In this document: piece by piece, positions 49,084 to 58,343 of the stretch
How the letters are laid out: each line of letters begins with the position of its first letter
Numbering within the stretch: the first letter of the stretch is position 1
From: JACVRW01 sp963757815
GTDB taxonomy: Bacteria > Actinomycetota > Thermoleophilia > Solirubrobacterales > Thermoleophilaceae
Assembly: GCA_963757815.1 (NCBI GenBank)
Contig: CAVWSN010000016.1
Location: 15,694-79,693 of the forward strand
Direction: 5' to 3'
DNA length: 64,000 bases
Program-made: the position numbers and the translations under genes
The notes under the pieces: model-generated
Told to the model about the DNA's origin: nothing
The model's input: the letters and a program-made list of their open reading frames with translations, nothing else
Databases searched by the model: none

Positions 49084-50625
49084 TCACGGGCGCGCGCCCG
49101 CCGCCCCCTCCTCGACCTCGACCCGCCGCCCGATCGCCTCTGCAAGCAGGTCAGCGTTGCGGCGGGCGGCCCAGATCGGCACGCTCGGGTCGCCGTCCGG
49201 GGAGGTGGCGGCGCGAAGCTCCACCGCCCCGTTCCCCTTCCAGACCTCGACGGCCCGTATCGAGCGGTCGCGGCTGCGCTCGAGCTGCTCGGCCAGGCGG
49301 ATCACGCCGGACAGGAGCCTGAGCCGCTCGGTGTCGCCCGGCTCGCTCAGGTCGCCGAGCTCCGAGGCGTCGGGCTCGCCCTTGCGGTGGTAGCGCGCGA
49401 TCAGGCCGATCAGCACCAGCTCCCGCGGGCTGAAGCCCGGCAGGCCGGCGCTCAGGATCAGGTACTGGGAGTGGCGGTGATGGTCGTCGTAGTCGATTGC
49501 CGTGCCGATGTCGTGGAGCACGCACGCCGCCCACAGGAGCTCGCGCTCCTCGTCTCCGAGGTCGTGCAGGCCGGCGGCCTTGAGGCCGTCGAACATCGCG
49601 AGCGAGAGGGTCGCGACGTGATGCACGTGCTCGCTGTCGCTGTCGAAGCGCTGGGCCAGGTTCTCGACCGACTCCTCGCGCACGTCCACGAACAGCTCGC
49701 GCTCGCCCAGCAGCCGCTCGAAGAAGATCCCCTCGCGCAGGCCCGCCTCGGTCACCTCGATCGTGTCGAAGCCGCCGCTCTCCATCGCCGCCGCGAGCAC
49801 CAGTGCGCCGCCGAGGATCACGTCGCCGCGGTCGGGCTTGATCCCGCTCACCGCGCCGCGCTTTGAGGCCGGGCGCCGCGCTAGCTCGTCGGTCAGGTCC
49901 TCGAGCGCGTCGCGGGTGAGCTCGAAGCCCTGGACGTCGATGTCGGGCAGGTCGAGGCGCTTCATTGCGGCGGCGGCCAGGTTGCGGATCGTCCCGCCGA
50001 TCCCGACGATCCGGCCACCGCCCTCCCACCAGCCCACGCCGCCGAGCTCGGAGGCCACCTGGTCGCGCAGCGCGCGCATCCCCTTGGCCGTCGCCTTCTC
50101 GCCTGGCAGGTACTCCTCGCTCACCCGGACGGAGCCGAGCCGGAGGGACTCGGCGGCCGCCATGCGGCGGCCCTCGATCCGGATGGCCTGGACGCTGCCG
50201 CCGCCGATGTCGAGCCCGAACCCGTCTTCGATCGTTGTGGAGTTGGCGATCGCGAGCCAGCCGTAGCGAGCCTCCTCGGTTCCGCTGATCACGCGCGCGC
50301 TGAGCCCGGTCTGGGCGCGGATGGTGGCGAGCAGCTCGTCGCCGTTGACGGCGTCGCGGATCGCGCTCGTGGCCACCGCCTCGATCCGGTCGATCCCGCG
50401 CGCGCGGCAGAACGCCGAGAAGACGGCCGCAGTGTGCAGCGCGCGGTCGATGCGCTCCGGCCGCAGAGCGTCGCCCGGCCGGCCCATCCCAGCGCCCACA
50501 CGCACCGCCTCGCGAATCTCGTCGATCAGGCTCCACCAGGGCGTGCGCGGCTCGTACCCGTACACGACGAGCCGCCAGGAGTTCGAGCCCATGTCGACAA
50601 CGGCCACGCGTTCCACGCGCGGCAT
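49084..50625 (-). CDS. Ppx/GppA-family exopolyphosphatase/pppGpp phosphatase
   Basis: 513 residues from ATG 50625. Actin-like ATPase-fold motifs: AVVDMGSNSWRLVVY, ISGTEEARYGWLAIANSTT, GFGLDIGGGSVQ and IVGIGGTIRNLAAAA. A C-terminal HD-type helical domain follows (LLWAACVLHDIGTAIDYDDH, HRHSQYLILSAGLPGFS). It cleaves phosphate from polyphosphate or pppGpp. The HD-like domain with intact His-Asp is the longer Ppx/GppA form. The open frame continues to 50898, but this is the divergent promoter. Confidence 0.93.
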   Translation of the reverse strand: MPRVERVAVVDMGSNSWRLVVYGYEPRTPWWSLIDEIREAVRVGAGMGRPGDALRPERIDRALHTAAVFSAFCRARGIDRIEAVATSAIRDAVNGDELLATIRAQTGLSARVISGTEEARYGWLAIANSTTIEDGFGLDIGGGSVQAIRIEGRRMAAAESLRLGSVRVSEEYLPGEKATAKGMRALRDQVASELGGVGWWEGGGRIVGIGGTIRNLAAAAMKRLDLPDIDVQGFELTRDALEDLTDELARRPASKRGAVSGIKPDRGDVILGGALVLAAAMESGGFDTIEVTEAGLREGIFFERLLGERELFVDVREESVENLAQRFDSDSEHVHHVATLSLAMFDGLKAAGLHDLGDEERELLWAACVLHDIGTAIDYDDHHRHSQYLILSAGLPGFSPRELVLIGLIARYHRKGEPDASELGDLSEPGDTERLRLLSGVIRLAEQLERSRDRSIRAVEVWKGNGAVELRAATSPDGDPSVPIWAARRNADLLAEAIGRRVEVEEGAAGARP

Positions 50626-50709
50626 TCTCGCTCCACACCGATCGCTAGAGTCGGCAGGTCCGGGCTCGGCAACGGCGCGCCCCTGCCCAGGTCCCGGCTC
50701 AAGCACCAG

Positions 50710-52122
50710 ATGGCAGCCATCGGCACCCCCGAGAATCCGCTTCGCGTAGCGATCGTCGGCTCCGGGCCGTCGGGGTTCTACGCGGCCGGAAGCCTGCTCA
50801 AGTGCAAGTCGCATCCCGATCTGGTGGCGCAGGTCGACGTCTTCGACCGCCTCCCCACGCCGTGGGGCCTCGTGCGCGGAGGGGTCGCCCCCGACCACCC
50901 GAACATCAAGGCCGTCTCACGGGTCTACGAGAAGACCGCCCAGCATCCCGAGTTCCGCTTCTACGGGAACGTCGAGCTCGGTCGCGATCTCGCCCGTGAC
51001 GACCTCGCGCGGCACTATCACGCGGTCATCTACGCCGTCGGCGCCCAGACCGACCGGCGCATGGGCATTCCCGGGGAGGACCTGCCCGGCAGCTGGGCGG
51101 CCACAGAGTTCGTGGCCTGGTACAACGGCCATCCCGACTACCGCGACCCCGAGTTCGACCTGTCGGTCGAGCGCGCGATCGTCATCGGAAACGGGAACGT
51201 CGCCACGGACGTGGCCCGGATGCTGGCCCTGACCCGCGACGAGCTCGCCGCCACGGACGTCGCGGATCACGCGCTCGAGGTAATGGCCGAGTCGAACGTC
51301 CGCGAGATCGTCGTGCTCGGACGGCGCGGCCCCGCGCAGGCGGCCTTCACCAATCCCGAGCTGCTCGAGCTGGGCGACATGACCGACGCCGACATCATCG
51401 TCGATCCCGGCGACGCCGAGCTCGACCCGCTCTCGCGCGCCTTCATCGAGTCCGAGGAGGCGAGCGGCACCAAGAAGAAGAACGTGAAGATCATCAGCGA
51501 GTACTCGCAGCGCGTTCCGGAGGGCAAGCGCCGCCGGATCGTGTTGCGTTTTCTCGTCTCCCCGGTGGAGATCCTCGGGTCCGAGCGCGTGGAGGGCATC
51601 CGAATCGCCCGCAACGAGCTGGTGGAGGACGAGACGGGAGCGTTGCGCCCGCGTCCCACCGGCGAGACCGAGGAGATCGAGTGCGGCCTCGTGTTCCGCT
51701 CGATCGGCTATCGGGGCACCGCGCTCGAGGGCATCCCGTTCGACGAGCGCCACGCGGTGATCCCCAACGATCGCGGCCGCATCCTCGACGGCGACGAGCC
51801 CGTGCCGGGCGAGTACGTGGTCGGCTGGATCAAGCGCGGCCCGACGGGCATCATCGGCACCAACAAGCGGGACGCACAGGAGACCGTCGAGCTCCTCCTC
51901 GAGGACCTCGACGCCGGTCGTCTCCCCGATCCCGCCGATCCCGACCGCGACTCCCTCGACGCGCTGATCGCGGAGCGCCGGCCGGACGCCGTGTCGTACG
52001 CGGCCTGGGAGGCGATCGACCGCGTGGAGAAGGCGGCCGGCGAGCCGCACGGGCGCCCTCGCGTCAAGCTCTGCAGCTTCGACGAGCTGCTCGAGGCCGC
52101 CGGCGTGCGCGTCGAGGCCTGA
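50710..52122 (+). CDS. fprA: Ferredoxin/adrenodoxin-NADP+ reductase, FprA type
   Basis: 470-residue flavoprotein. FAD motif RVAIVGSGPSGFYAAGSLLK; NADP region ERAIVIGNGNVATDVARMLA; LPTPWGLVRGGVAPDHPNIK and FRSIGYRGTALEGIPFDE; late block GWIKRGPTGIIGTNKRDAQE. All are landmarks of the mycobacterial FprA/adrenodoxin-reductase family. It moves electrons between NADPH and ferredoxin, so it may supply the P450 at 62 kb (inference). ATG 50710 is chosen from the alignment-like start MAAIGTPENPLRVAIVG; the upstream open frame is antisense to Ppx. Confidence 0.94.
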   Translation: MAAIGTPENPLRVAIVGSGPSGFYAAGSLLKCKSHPDLVAQVDVFDRLPTPWGLVRGGVAPDHPNIKAVSRVYEKTAQHPEFRFYGNVELGRDLARDDLARHYHAVIYAVGAQTDRRMGIPGEDLPGSWAATEFVAWYNGHPDYRDPEFDLSVERAIVIGNGNVATDVARMLALTRDELAATDVADHALEVMAESNVREIVVLGRRGPAQAAFTNPELLELGDMTDADIIVDPGDAELDPLSRAFIESEEASGTKKKNVKIISEYSQRVPEGKRRRIVLRFLVSPVEILGSERVEGIRIARNELVEDETGALRPRPTGETEEIECGLVFRSIGYRGTALEGIPFDERHAVIPNDRGRILDGDEPVPGEYVVGWIKRGPTGIIGTNKRDAQETVELLLEDLDAGRLPDPADPDRDSLDALIAERRPDAVSYAAWEAIDRVEKAAGEPHGRPRVKLCSFDELLEAAGVRVEA

Positions 52123-52144
52123 CGCCGGGCACGGACCGCGCGCC

Positions 52145-52893
52145 TCAGCGCTCCGGCACGCTGGGCGCCCCGGCCAGGCGGTCCTGGAAGCGCCGGTAGC
52201 GACGGACGTGGCGCTCGTGACGCGCCTCGGCCTTCGCGAGCTTCCGGCTTCCCGGCGGGTAGCGCCTGCGTGCCCACGGTGAGCCGGGCTCGGCGAGCCT
52301 GATCGCGCCGATGAGCGCCAGATGAGCGGAACCAGCATCCCGGTTACGCCCATGATCACCTTTCCCTTCGCGATCGCCAGGCCAGAGAGGCCGAGCGCCA
52401 CAAGGACGCTCACCACGATGACCGGGGCCCCCGAGTCGGTGGCGAACGGCAGCGCGCCGAGCAGGATGAGGCATCCGACCGCCACGGCGATCACCACAGC
52501 GTCCACCGAACGGCGGCCCTCCTCCGCCCAGTAGACGTCCTCCAGGTGCAGCCAGAGGGCGAACTCGTCGAGGGTCAGGCCGGCCCCGATGCCGAAGACG
52601 CCCGCGACGATCTCGATCCAGGGGCTGCTCGGCTGCAGGGCGAGGATGAAGCCCGCCAGCAGCATCAGCACGATCCCGAAGACGAGGTGGTGCACGTGCA
52701 GGCCGCCCTCGGTGGTGACGCTTCCCGGCCACCACGGCACCTTCGGGCTGCGCATCAGCCGGGCGCTCGTCCTGATGAACAGGAACGAGAGCAGCATCGC
52801 TGCCAAGAGCACGACGCCGGCGCGCACCCCGTCCTGCGAGAGGAAGCTGTCCTGCGTGTCGAATTCGATGACCACTTCGGCGAGCCGGGCCAT
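52145..52893 (-). CDS. Multi-helix integral membrane protein, one frame break
   Basis: From ATG 52893: MARLAEVVIEFDTQDSFLSQ, then six or so helices, with conserved-looking stretches SVTTEGGLHVHHLVFGIVLM and TLDEFALWLHLEDVYWAEEG. The frame breaks near 52320. The other frame continues GAIRLAEPGSPWARRRYPPG and a basic helix (AKAEARHERHVRRYRRFQDR) to 52145. Proteins with this HVHH and FALWLHLEDVYW pattern are found across actinobacteria with no assigned function. Conserved His and acidic residues within helices hint at metal or proton handling. Confidence 0.75.
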
Positions 52894-52984
52894 CCCATCC
52901 CGTACGCTAGACCTCCGCTCGCCGGGTAGCGCAACACAGGTCCGGAGGAGAGGACTCGTTCTGCACAAGCCCACGCGATCAGCT

Positions 52985-55117
52985 GTGAGCGTGACCCTGG
53001 CCGTGCTGGCGGCGCTCCTGCTCGCCTTGGGCACCGTCGCCTTCTACGTCCGCGCTGAGATCGTCGACAGCGAGGCGTTCGCCGACCGCGCCCTGGTCGC
53101 GCTCGAGGACGACGACGTCCGCCGGGTCGTGCGCCGTGAGCTCGTCACGGCCCTGATCGACCGCGGCTCGGCCGATCTGGTGGCGGCGCGGCCGCTGCTC
53201 GAATCGGTTGTGGACGCGGTCATCGATACCGGGCCCTTCCAGTCGCTGTTCCGCCGCGCGGCGGTGCAGGCGAACCGCGTGTTCTTCGTGCGCGACCGCG
53301 AGAACGCGCTCGTGGACATCTCGGACGCAGCCAAGCTCGTGGACTTCGGCCTGCGCACGGTCTCTCCGCGGCTGGCAAAGGAGATCCCCACGGACATCCA
53401 GCCCGAGCTCGCCACGCTCAGCCAGGACGACTTCGCCGCGGGCACGCTTGCCGTCGCCGACGACGTGCGCGTGCTCGGCATCGTGCTGCCACTCGCCGCG
53501 CTCGTGCTGTTCGCGGCGGCCGTCGCTGTCGCGCCCGACCGCCGCGTCGCCGTGCTCCGGTCTGGGCTCGCCGTCGGGACCGCGGGTGCGGTTCTCGCGA
53601 TCGTCCTGCTGATCCTTCGCGCGCGCACGCTGGCCGGCGTGTTCGGCGAGGACGAGCTGACCGACGGCGAGGTGCGCGACGCGGCGGGCGGGGTCGTGGA
53701 CGCGTTCGCCGGCGACCTCCTCATCTGGGCCCTCCTGCTCGCGCTGGGCGGACTCGTCGTGGCCGCCGCGGCGGCGGCGCTCGATCCCGAGGACGTCGAA
53801 CGCCCGCTTGCGCGGCTGTGGACTCGCCTCACGGCTACGCCTCGAACGACGTGGGGCCGCGCGCTGCGGGGCGCCGCTGCGCTCGTCGGAGGCGTGCTCG
53901 TGGTGCTCAACCCGGTGCTGGCGCTCCAGGCGGCGGCCGTCGTGGCGGGCGCCGCGCTCGTGTTCTTCGGCACGGCCGAGCTGCTGGCGCTCCTGCAGGG
54001 CGGGGCGCCGACACCTGAGCGCGAACGCTCACGCGCGCGCGCCTTCGCGGTGGCCGGCGTGGCCGGGATCGTGGTGGCCGCGGCCGCCGCCGCGTTCGTG
54101 CTCGTGACCACCGACAGCGCCGACCCGGTCGAGGCAAGCGTTCCCGGGAGCTCGACGCGCGCATGCAACGGGTCGGTCGCGATGTGCGAGCTGACGCTGG
54201 GCGAGGCGGTCTTCGCGGGTACGCACAACGCCTTCTCGGCGGCGGACAGCCCCGGCTGGTTCATCGCGAACCAGCGCCGCACGATCGAGCGCCAGCTTGC
54301 CGACGGCATCCGGCTCTTCCTGATCGATCCGCACTGGGGGATCGAGGACGCACAGGGACGGGTGCGGACGGACTTCAAGTCAGAGGGGCGGAGCCGCAAC
54401 AAGGTTGCCAAGGCGCTGCCCCCGGAGCAGCTCGAGGCCGCCGTGCGGCTCGCCGGCCGAGTCGGCGCCGGCGAGCTCGAGGGGGAGCGCGACGTCTGGC
54501 TCTGCCACACGGTCTGCGAGCTCGGAGCGACTCGGATGGTCGACTCCCTGACCGAGATGCGCACCTTCCTCGACCGCAACCGCGGCGAGGTGCTGATCCT
54601 GTTCATAGAGCCGTACGTGGCGCCGGCGGAGCTCGAGAAGGTGTTCGCGAAGTCGGGGCTCGACCGTTACCTGGCCACGCTGAACCGCGACGAGCCGCTG
54701 CCGACGCTCGGGGAGCTCGTCAGGGAGAACCGCCGTGTGATCGTTTTCGCCGAGAAGGACGCCGACGGAACGGTGCCCTGGTACCTGGACGGTTTCTCGT
54801 TCGTCCAGGACACCCCGCTCGGGGCGGAGACGGTGAAGGAGCTGAGCTGCAAGCTCTCCCGCGGGACCGCCGACAGCCCGATCCTGATGCTGAACCACTG
54901 GGCCGACCTGTTCCCCCCGCGGGCCGAGGCGAACCGGCCCTTCCTCAAGAAGAACGTCGTGATCCGGCGCGCGCACGAGTGCGGGCGCGAGCGTGGGCTT
55001 CCCGTGAGCCTGATCGCCGTCGACCACTACGAGCAGGGCCCGTTTATCGAAGCGGTCGACGCCCTGAACGCCGAGCGCGTGGAGCGGCTCAGGCAGCGCC
55101 AGCGCGTGGGTGGATAG
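52985..55117 (+). CDS. Membrane protein with C-terminal PI-PLC-like phosphodiesterase domain
   Basis: About 710 residues from GTG 52985. A strong GGAGGAG at 52943-52949 suggests initiation could instead be at CTG 52961. The N-terminal helix and soluble segment (SEAFADRALVALEDDDVRRV) match the membrane protein at 32834-33934. A block of helices follows, then near residue 400 a PI-PLC X-like barrel. Its two catalytic His are His414 in FAGTHNAFSAADSP and His508 in VWLCHTVCELG, with acids in LFLIDPHWGIEDA and LILFIEPYV. It probably cleaves a phosphodiester, perhaps in lipids, outside the membrane. It overlaps the HemQ gene end-to-end by 29 bp. Confidence 0.82.
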   Translation: MSVTLAVLAALLLALGTVAFYVRAEIVDSEAFADRALVALEDDDVRRVVRRELVTALIDRGSADLVAARPLLESVVDAVIDTGPFQSLFRRAAVQANRVFFVRDRENALVDISDAAKLVDFGLRTVSPRLAKEIPTDIQPELATLSQDDFAAGTLAVADDVRVLGIVLPLAALVLFAAAVAVAPDRRVAVLRSGLAVGTAGAVLAIVLLILRARTLAGVFGEDELTDGEVRDAAGGVVDAFAGDLLIWALLLALGGLVVAAAAAALDPEDVERPLARLWTRLTATPRTTWGRALRGAAALVGGVLVVLNPVLALQAAAVVAGAALVFFGTAELLALLQGGAPTPERERSRARAFAVAGVAGIVVAAAAAAFVLVTTDSADPVEASVPGSSTRACNGSVAMCELTLGEAVFAGTHNAFSAADSPGWFIANQRRTIERQLADGIRLFLIDPHWGIEDAQGRVRTDFKSEGRSRNKVAKALPPEQLEAAVRLAGRVGAGELEGERDVWLCHTVCELGATRMVDSLTEMRTFLDRNRGEVLILFIEPYVAPAELEKVFAKSGLDRYLATLNRDEPLPTLGELVRENRRVIVFAEKDADGTVPWYLDGFSFVQDTPLGAETVKELSCKLSRGTADSPILMLNHWADLFPPRAEANRPFLKKNVVIRRAHECGRERGLPVSLIAVDHYEQGPFIEAVDALNAERVERLRQRQRVGG

Positions 55118-55847
55118 CGGGCACGGCCCGCTCGCCGACGGGAGAACCAGGGCTCGCGGGCACCGCCCGCTCGCCGTCCAGCGCGTCGAGCGCGCGCTCG
55201 ACGGATGAGCGGACGCAGGTGAAGATCGGCGTCTCGGACGCCGTGTAGGCGCTCGACTCCGTCGAGCGCAGCTCCTGGACCAGGTCGAGGAACTCCGAGG
55301 GGTCGTCGGCGTCGAACGCCACCACGAACTCCTGATCGTCGAGGCCGAACGAGTAGGCCGTGTTGGTCTCGATGCCCGTGAAACGGCGCGCGACGGCGAT
55401 GTGATCGCGCATAACCCGCATGCGCTCCTCCGGCGTCAGCCGGTACCACTCGCGCTTCTTCCACATCGGGTAGACGATCAGGTACTTGGAGTCGGCCCCC
55501 TCGCGCGGCGCGAGCGGCTGGTCGGGCTGGTCCGAGTAGGGCGACTCCTTGGTCATCGCGAGATAGGAGTGGGGAACGTCCGCCCAGCGCATCAGCCCGC
55601 TCTGGTTGAGGAGCACGTGCAACTCGTGGATCGGATCGAGCGTCTGGGCGATCGCTCGCACGAGCAGGTCGCAGTCGCCGCGCGTGCCGACCAGCGAGTA
55701 GGCACGCAGGTAGTGGTCCTCCGCGAAAGCCTGGCAGGCAGCCGCGAATTCCCGTTTGTCGGCCGCGCGTTCCTCGGCCGAACGCCGCCGCCAGGCGGGG
55801 TCGACCTTCAGGAACGTGTACTTGACGTAGTTGCGCGCCTCGGTCAC
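55089..55847 (-). CDS. hemQ: Coproheme decarboxylase (HemQ, chlorite-dismutase-like)
   Basis: 252 residues from GTG 55847. YVKYTFLKVDPAWRR opens the protein; YLIVYPMWKKREWYRLTPEE holds the catalytic-Tyr region (YPM); RMRVMRDHIAVARRFTGIET holds the proximal His; YSFGLDDQEFVVAFDADDPS completes the second ferredoxin-like half. HemQ makes heme b from coproheme in actinobacteria and firmicutes. The last 30 residues (ERAVPASPGSPVGERAVPAI) are not conserved; they come from tandem hairpin repeats in the overlap with the convergent gene. Confidence 0.93.
   Translation of the reverse strand: MTEARNYVKYTFLKVDPAWRRRSAEERAADKREFAAACQAFAEDHYLRAYSLVGTRGDCDLLVRAIAQTLDPIHELHVLLNQSGLMRWADVPHSYLAMTKESPYSDQPDQPLAPREGADSKYLIVYPMWKKREWYRLTPEERMRVMRDHIAVARRFTGIETNTAYSFGLDDQEFVVAFDADDPSEFLDLVQELRSTESSAYTASETPIFTCVRSSVERALDALDGERAVPASPGSPVGERAVPAIHPRAGAA
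55118..55178. repeat. Tandem 21-bp repeats forming two hairpins
   Basis: GCGGGCACGGCCCGCTCGCCG (55118-55138, 21 bp; first 20 shown in part as GCGGGCACGGCCCGC) recurs at 55158-55178 with one change. Each copy holds a perfect GCGGGC-N3-GCCCGC stem. They begin just after the stop of the PI-PLC-like gene and lie inside the 3' end of hemQ. They probably act as a terminator pair for the plus-strand gene and add a repeat tail to HemQ. Confidence 0.55.
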
Positions 55848-55868
55848 TCGTCAAGTGTGGCCGATAGG

Positions 55869-58216
55869 ATGGCGCGGGTGCGCGTAGCCCTGATTTCGCC
55901 CTACTCCTACACGTACCCGGGCGGTGTCGGGCGCCACGTCGAAGCGCTCGCGGAGCAGCTTCTCGAGGCCGGACACGAGGTCCGGCTGCTGGCGCCCTAT
56001 GACCCCGACGACCGCCTGGCGCGTGTATTGCACCGTGGCGTGCGGCCTCAGCCGCGCCCGCTTCCCGACCACGTGATCCCGCGTCGGCCGGACCATGGGC
56101 CTGCCGATGAACGGGGCGGTCTCGAACCTGGCGGTCTTTCCCGAGTCGGTCGCCGCCGTCGGCCGCGAGCTGCGCAGCGGCGGCTACGACCTGGTGCACG
56201 TGCACGAGCCGAATGCGCCGTACGTCTCGTGGTACGCCACCGAGGCGTCCCGGGTGCCGACCGTCGCCACCTTCCACACGCTACTCGACGAGCGCGCTGG
56301 CCGGGCACTTCACCGCCAACGTTGCGGGCGCGCGGCGCCTGTACTCGAAGCTCAGCGCCCGCATCGCGGTCTCCGAGGCCGCCCGTTGGACGGCGCAGCG
56401 CTTCTACGGAGGCCGCTACCGAATAGTGCCCAACGGGGTGGACCTGAGCCAGGCGCGGCCGCGGACCGGAGCATGGATCGCCGGCCCCCACCCCGAGCTG
56501 CGCATCCTGTTCGTCGGCCGTGCCGAGGAGCGCAAGGGCCTGCCGGTGCTGCTGCGCGCCTTCGAGGCGCTGCGCGGCGCCGGGATCGAGGCCAGCCTCA
56601 CGATCGCGGGGGCGACCCGCGCCGAGGTCGAGCCGCTGCTGCTCGAGCCCGACGGGGTCGAGATCGCCGGCCGCGTGGACGACGAAGAGAAGTGGCGGCT
56701 CCTCGGCGAGGCCGACCTCTTGGCGGCCCCCTCACTGGGCGGCGAGAGCTTCGGGATGGTCCTCACGGAGGCGTTCGCCTCCGGCACACCGGTCGTGGCG
56801 TCCCGGATCCCCGGCTATCGCGAGGTCGTTGACGACGGCCGCGACGGCCTGCTCGTGCCGGTCGGGGACGCGGTCGAGCTGGGCGAGGCGCTGCGCAGCC
56901 TCGCGCTCGACCCCGAACGGCGGCTGCACATGGCCGCGAACGCCCGCGAGAGCGCGGAGCGCTACGCCTGGCCGCGCGTGGCCGCCGAAGTCACCGAGGT
57001 CTACGAGCAGGCGCTCGAGGCGCCTCAACCTGAGCGCCGGACCGTCCGCCTGGGGCGGCGCGTGGGCGTCGTCCCCACGGAGCCGGGCCCGCGGATCCCG
57101 CCGCGGCGGCTGCCGTCGCTCGAGCCGCCGGAGCCCGCCGCGGGCCGCCGCCGGGCGGCCCGGGTGGCCCGGCGCGTGCTGGTGGGAACAGGCGTCGTGT
57201 TGGGCGCGGGGCTGGCGGCACTGGCGCTCCAGCGGATCGGGATCGAGTCGATCGGGCGTGCGCTGCTCGCCGCGACCCCGGTATGGGTGCTCGCGGCATT
57301 CGCCGTCATGTGCGCCTCGATGCTGCTGCGAGCGGAGGCCTGGCACGCGATCCTGCGCGCAGCGCTCCCCGGTGTGCGGGTGCGCCGCCGCGACACCGCC
57401 CGGGCCACGATGATCGGCGTCCTGATGTCGGCCACGCTGCCCGCGCGCCTCGGCGAGCCGTCGCGCGCGCTGATCCTGTCGCGGCGGGTCGGCCGCGTGC
57501 GCCACCGCTTCCCGGTCGTGCTCGGCACGATGGTCTCGCAGACCATGCTCAACATCCTGGCGCTCGCCATCCTCGGCGCCGTGATGTTCGCCACCGTCGG
57601 CATCTTCAGGGGCAACGAGGACGCGCTCGTGATCGCCACGATCGCCCCGGTGGTCCTGCTGGCACTGGTGCTCGCCGCTCCCTGGCTGCTGCGCCGCGGC
57701 AAGCCGACCCGCTTCCAGCGCGTCCAGCAGGCGGCGGCGGCCGCGCGCCGCGCCATGGTCCAGGTCCGCCTCGGCCTGCAGGTCTTCCGCCGCCCCAAGC
57801 TGGGCGCCTGGGCGTCGCTCAACCAGCTCGCCGCCTGGGGCATCCAGTGGCTCGCCTGCTACCTCCTGCTGGTGGCCCTCGGGCTCGACGAGCGCGCCGG
57901 AATCGGGGCCGCGGCGGCGGTGCTGTTCGCTGTCAACGTGACTGCCGCGCTGCCGGCCACGCCCTCGAACCTCGGCGTCTTCCAGGCGGCCTGCGTCGCG
58001 GTCCTGTCCGCCTACGGAGTGGGCAAGACGGACGCGCTCGCCTACGGGATCATCCTGCAGGCGGTCGAGATCGCCACGGCGCTCGCGATGGGCATGCCGG
58101 CCCTCGTGCGCGAGGGGATGACCTGGAAGGACCTGCGCCTGCGCGCCCTCCACGCCTCGCCCGTGCAGCTTCGCGGCGCCGGCCGGCGCGGCGAGGCGGC
58201 AGAGGCCGAGGCGTAG
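55869..58216 (+). CDS. PimA-like glycosyltransferase (GT4) fused to a flippase-like LPG-synthase membrane domain, two frame breaks
   Basis: From ATG 55869: VRVALISPYSYTYPGGVGRH, then LAEQLLEAGHEVRLLAPYDP, the opening of PimA-type (phosphatidyl-inositol mannosyltransferase) GT-B enzymes. After a break near 56085 it continues LVHVHEPNAPYVSWYATEAS, and after a second near 56290, AGHFTANVAGARRLYSKLSA. The donor domain has LFVGRAEERKGLPVLLRAFE and the EX7E motif in GGESFGMVLTEAF. After a linker (near 57030-57170) comes an eight-helix membrane domain with ATLPARLGEPSRALIL and AALPATPSNLGVFQAACVAV, as in LPG-synthase TM/AglD flippases. Repaired, it is about 780 residues. Inference: one protein makes and flips a glycolipid. 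Confidence 0.85.
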
Positions 58217-58236
58217 AGGCGCGTCCCCGGTCGCTC

Positions 58237-58297
58237 TGCCTACCTCTCCGTTCTGACCACCCATATGGTGGGCAAAGCGGAGAGGTGACGGTTTCGC
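58237..58297. repeat. 61-bp palindromic repeat, copy 2 (inverted)
   Basis: Reverse complement of copy 1 at 25909-25969, with 59 of 61 positions identical. The core reads CCACCCATATGGTGGG, with outer arms ACCTCTCCG and CGGAGAGGT and flank GTTTCGC. It lies 20 bp after the glycosyltransferase-fusion stop and about 45 bp before metH, in a same-strand context. A terminator for the upstream gene or a multicopy REP-like element are both possible. Confidence 0.75.
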
Positions 58298-58309
58298 CGG
58301 GGCTCCTGG

Positions 58310-58339
58310 CCAACCTTCACACATTTGTGTCAAGGTTGG
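58310..58339. promoter_or_regulatory. 30-bp palindrome at the metH start
   Basis: CCAACCTT-C-ACACA-TT-TGTGT-C-AAGGTTGG: every pair matches except the two facing C residues, ending 4 bp before ATG 58344. It includes the likely ribosome site AAGG. It could be a repressor operator (the inner TTCACACATTTGTGTCAA resembles TetR-type dyads) or an mRNA hairpin that hides the start region. Confidence 0.65.
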
Positions 58340-58343
58340 TACC

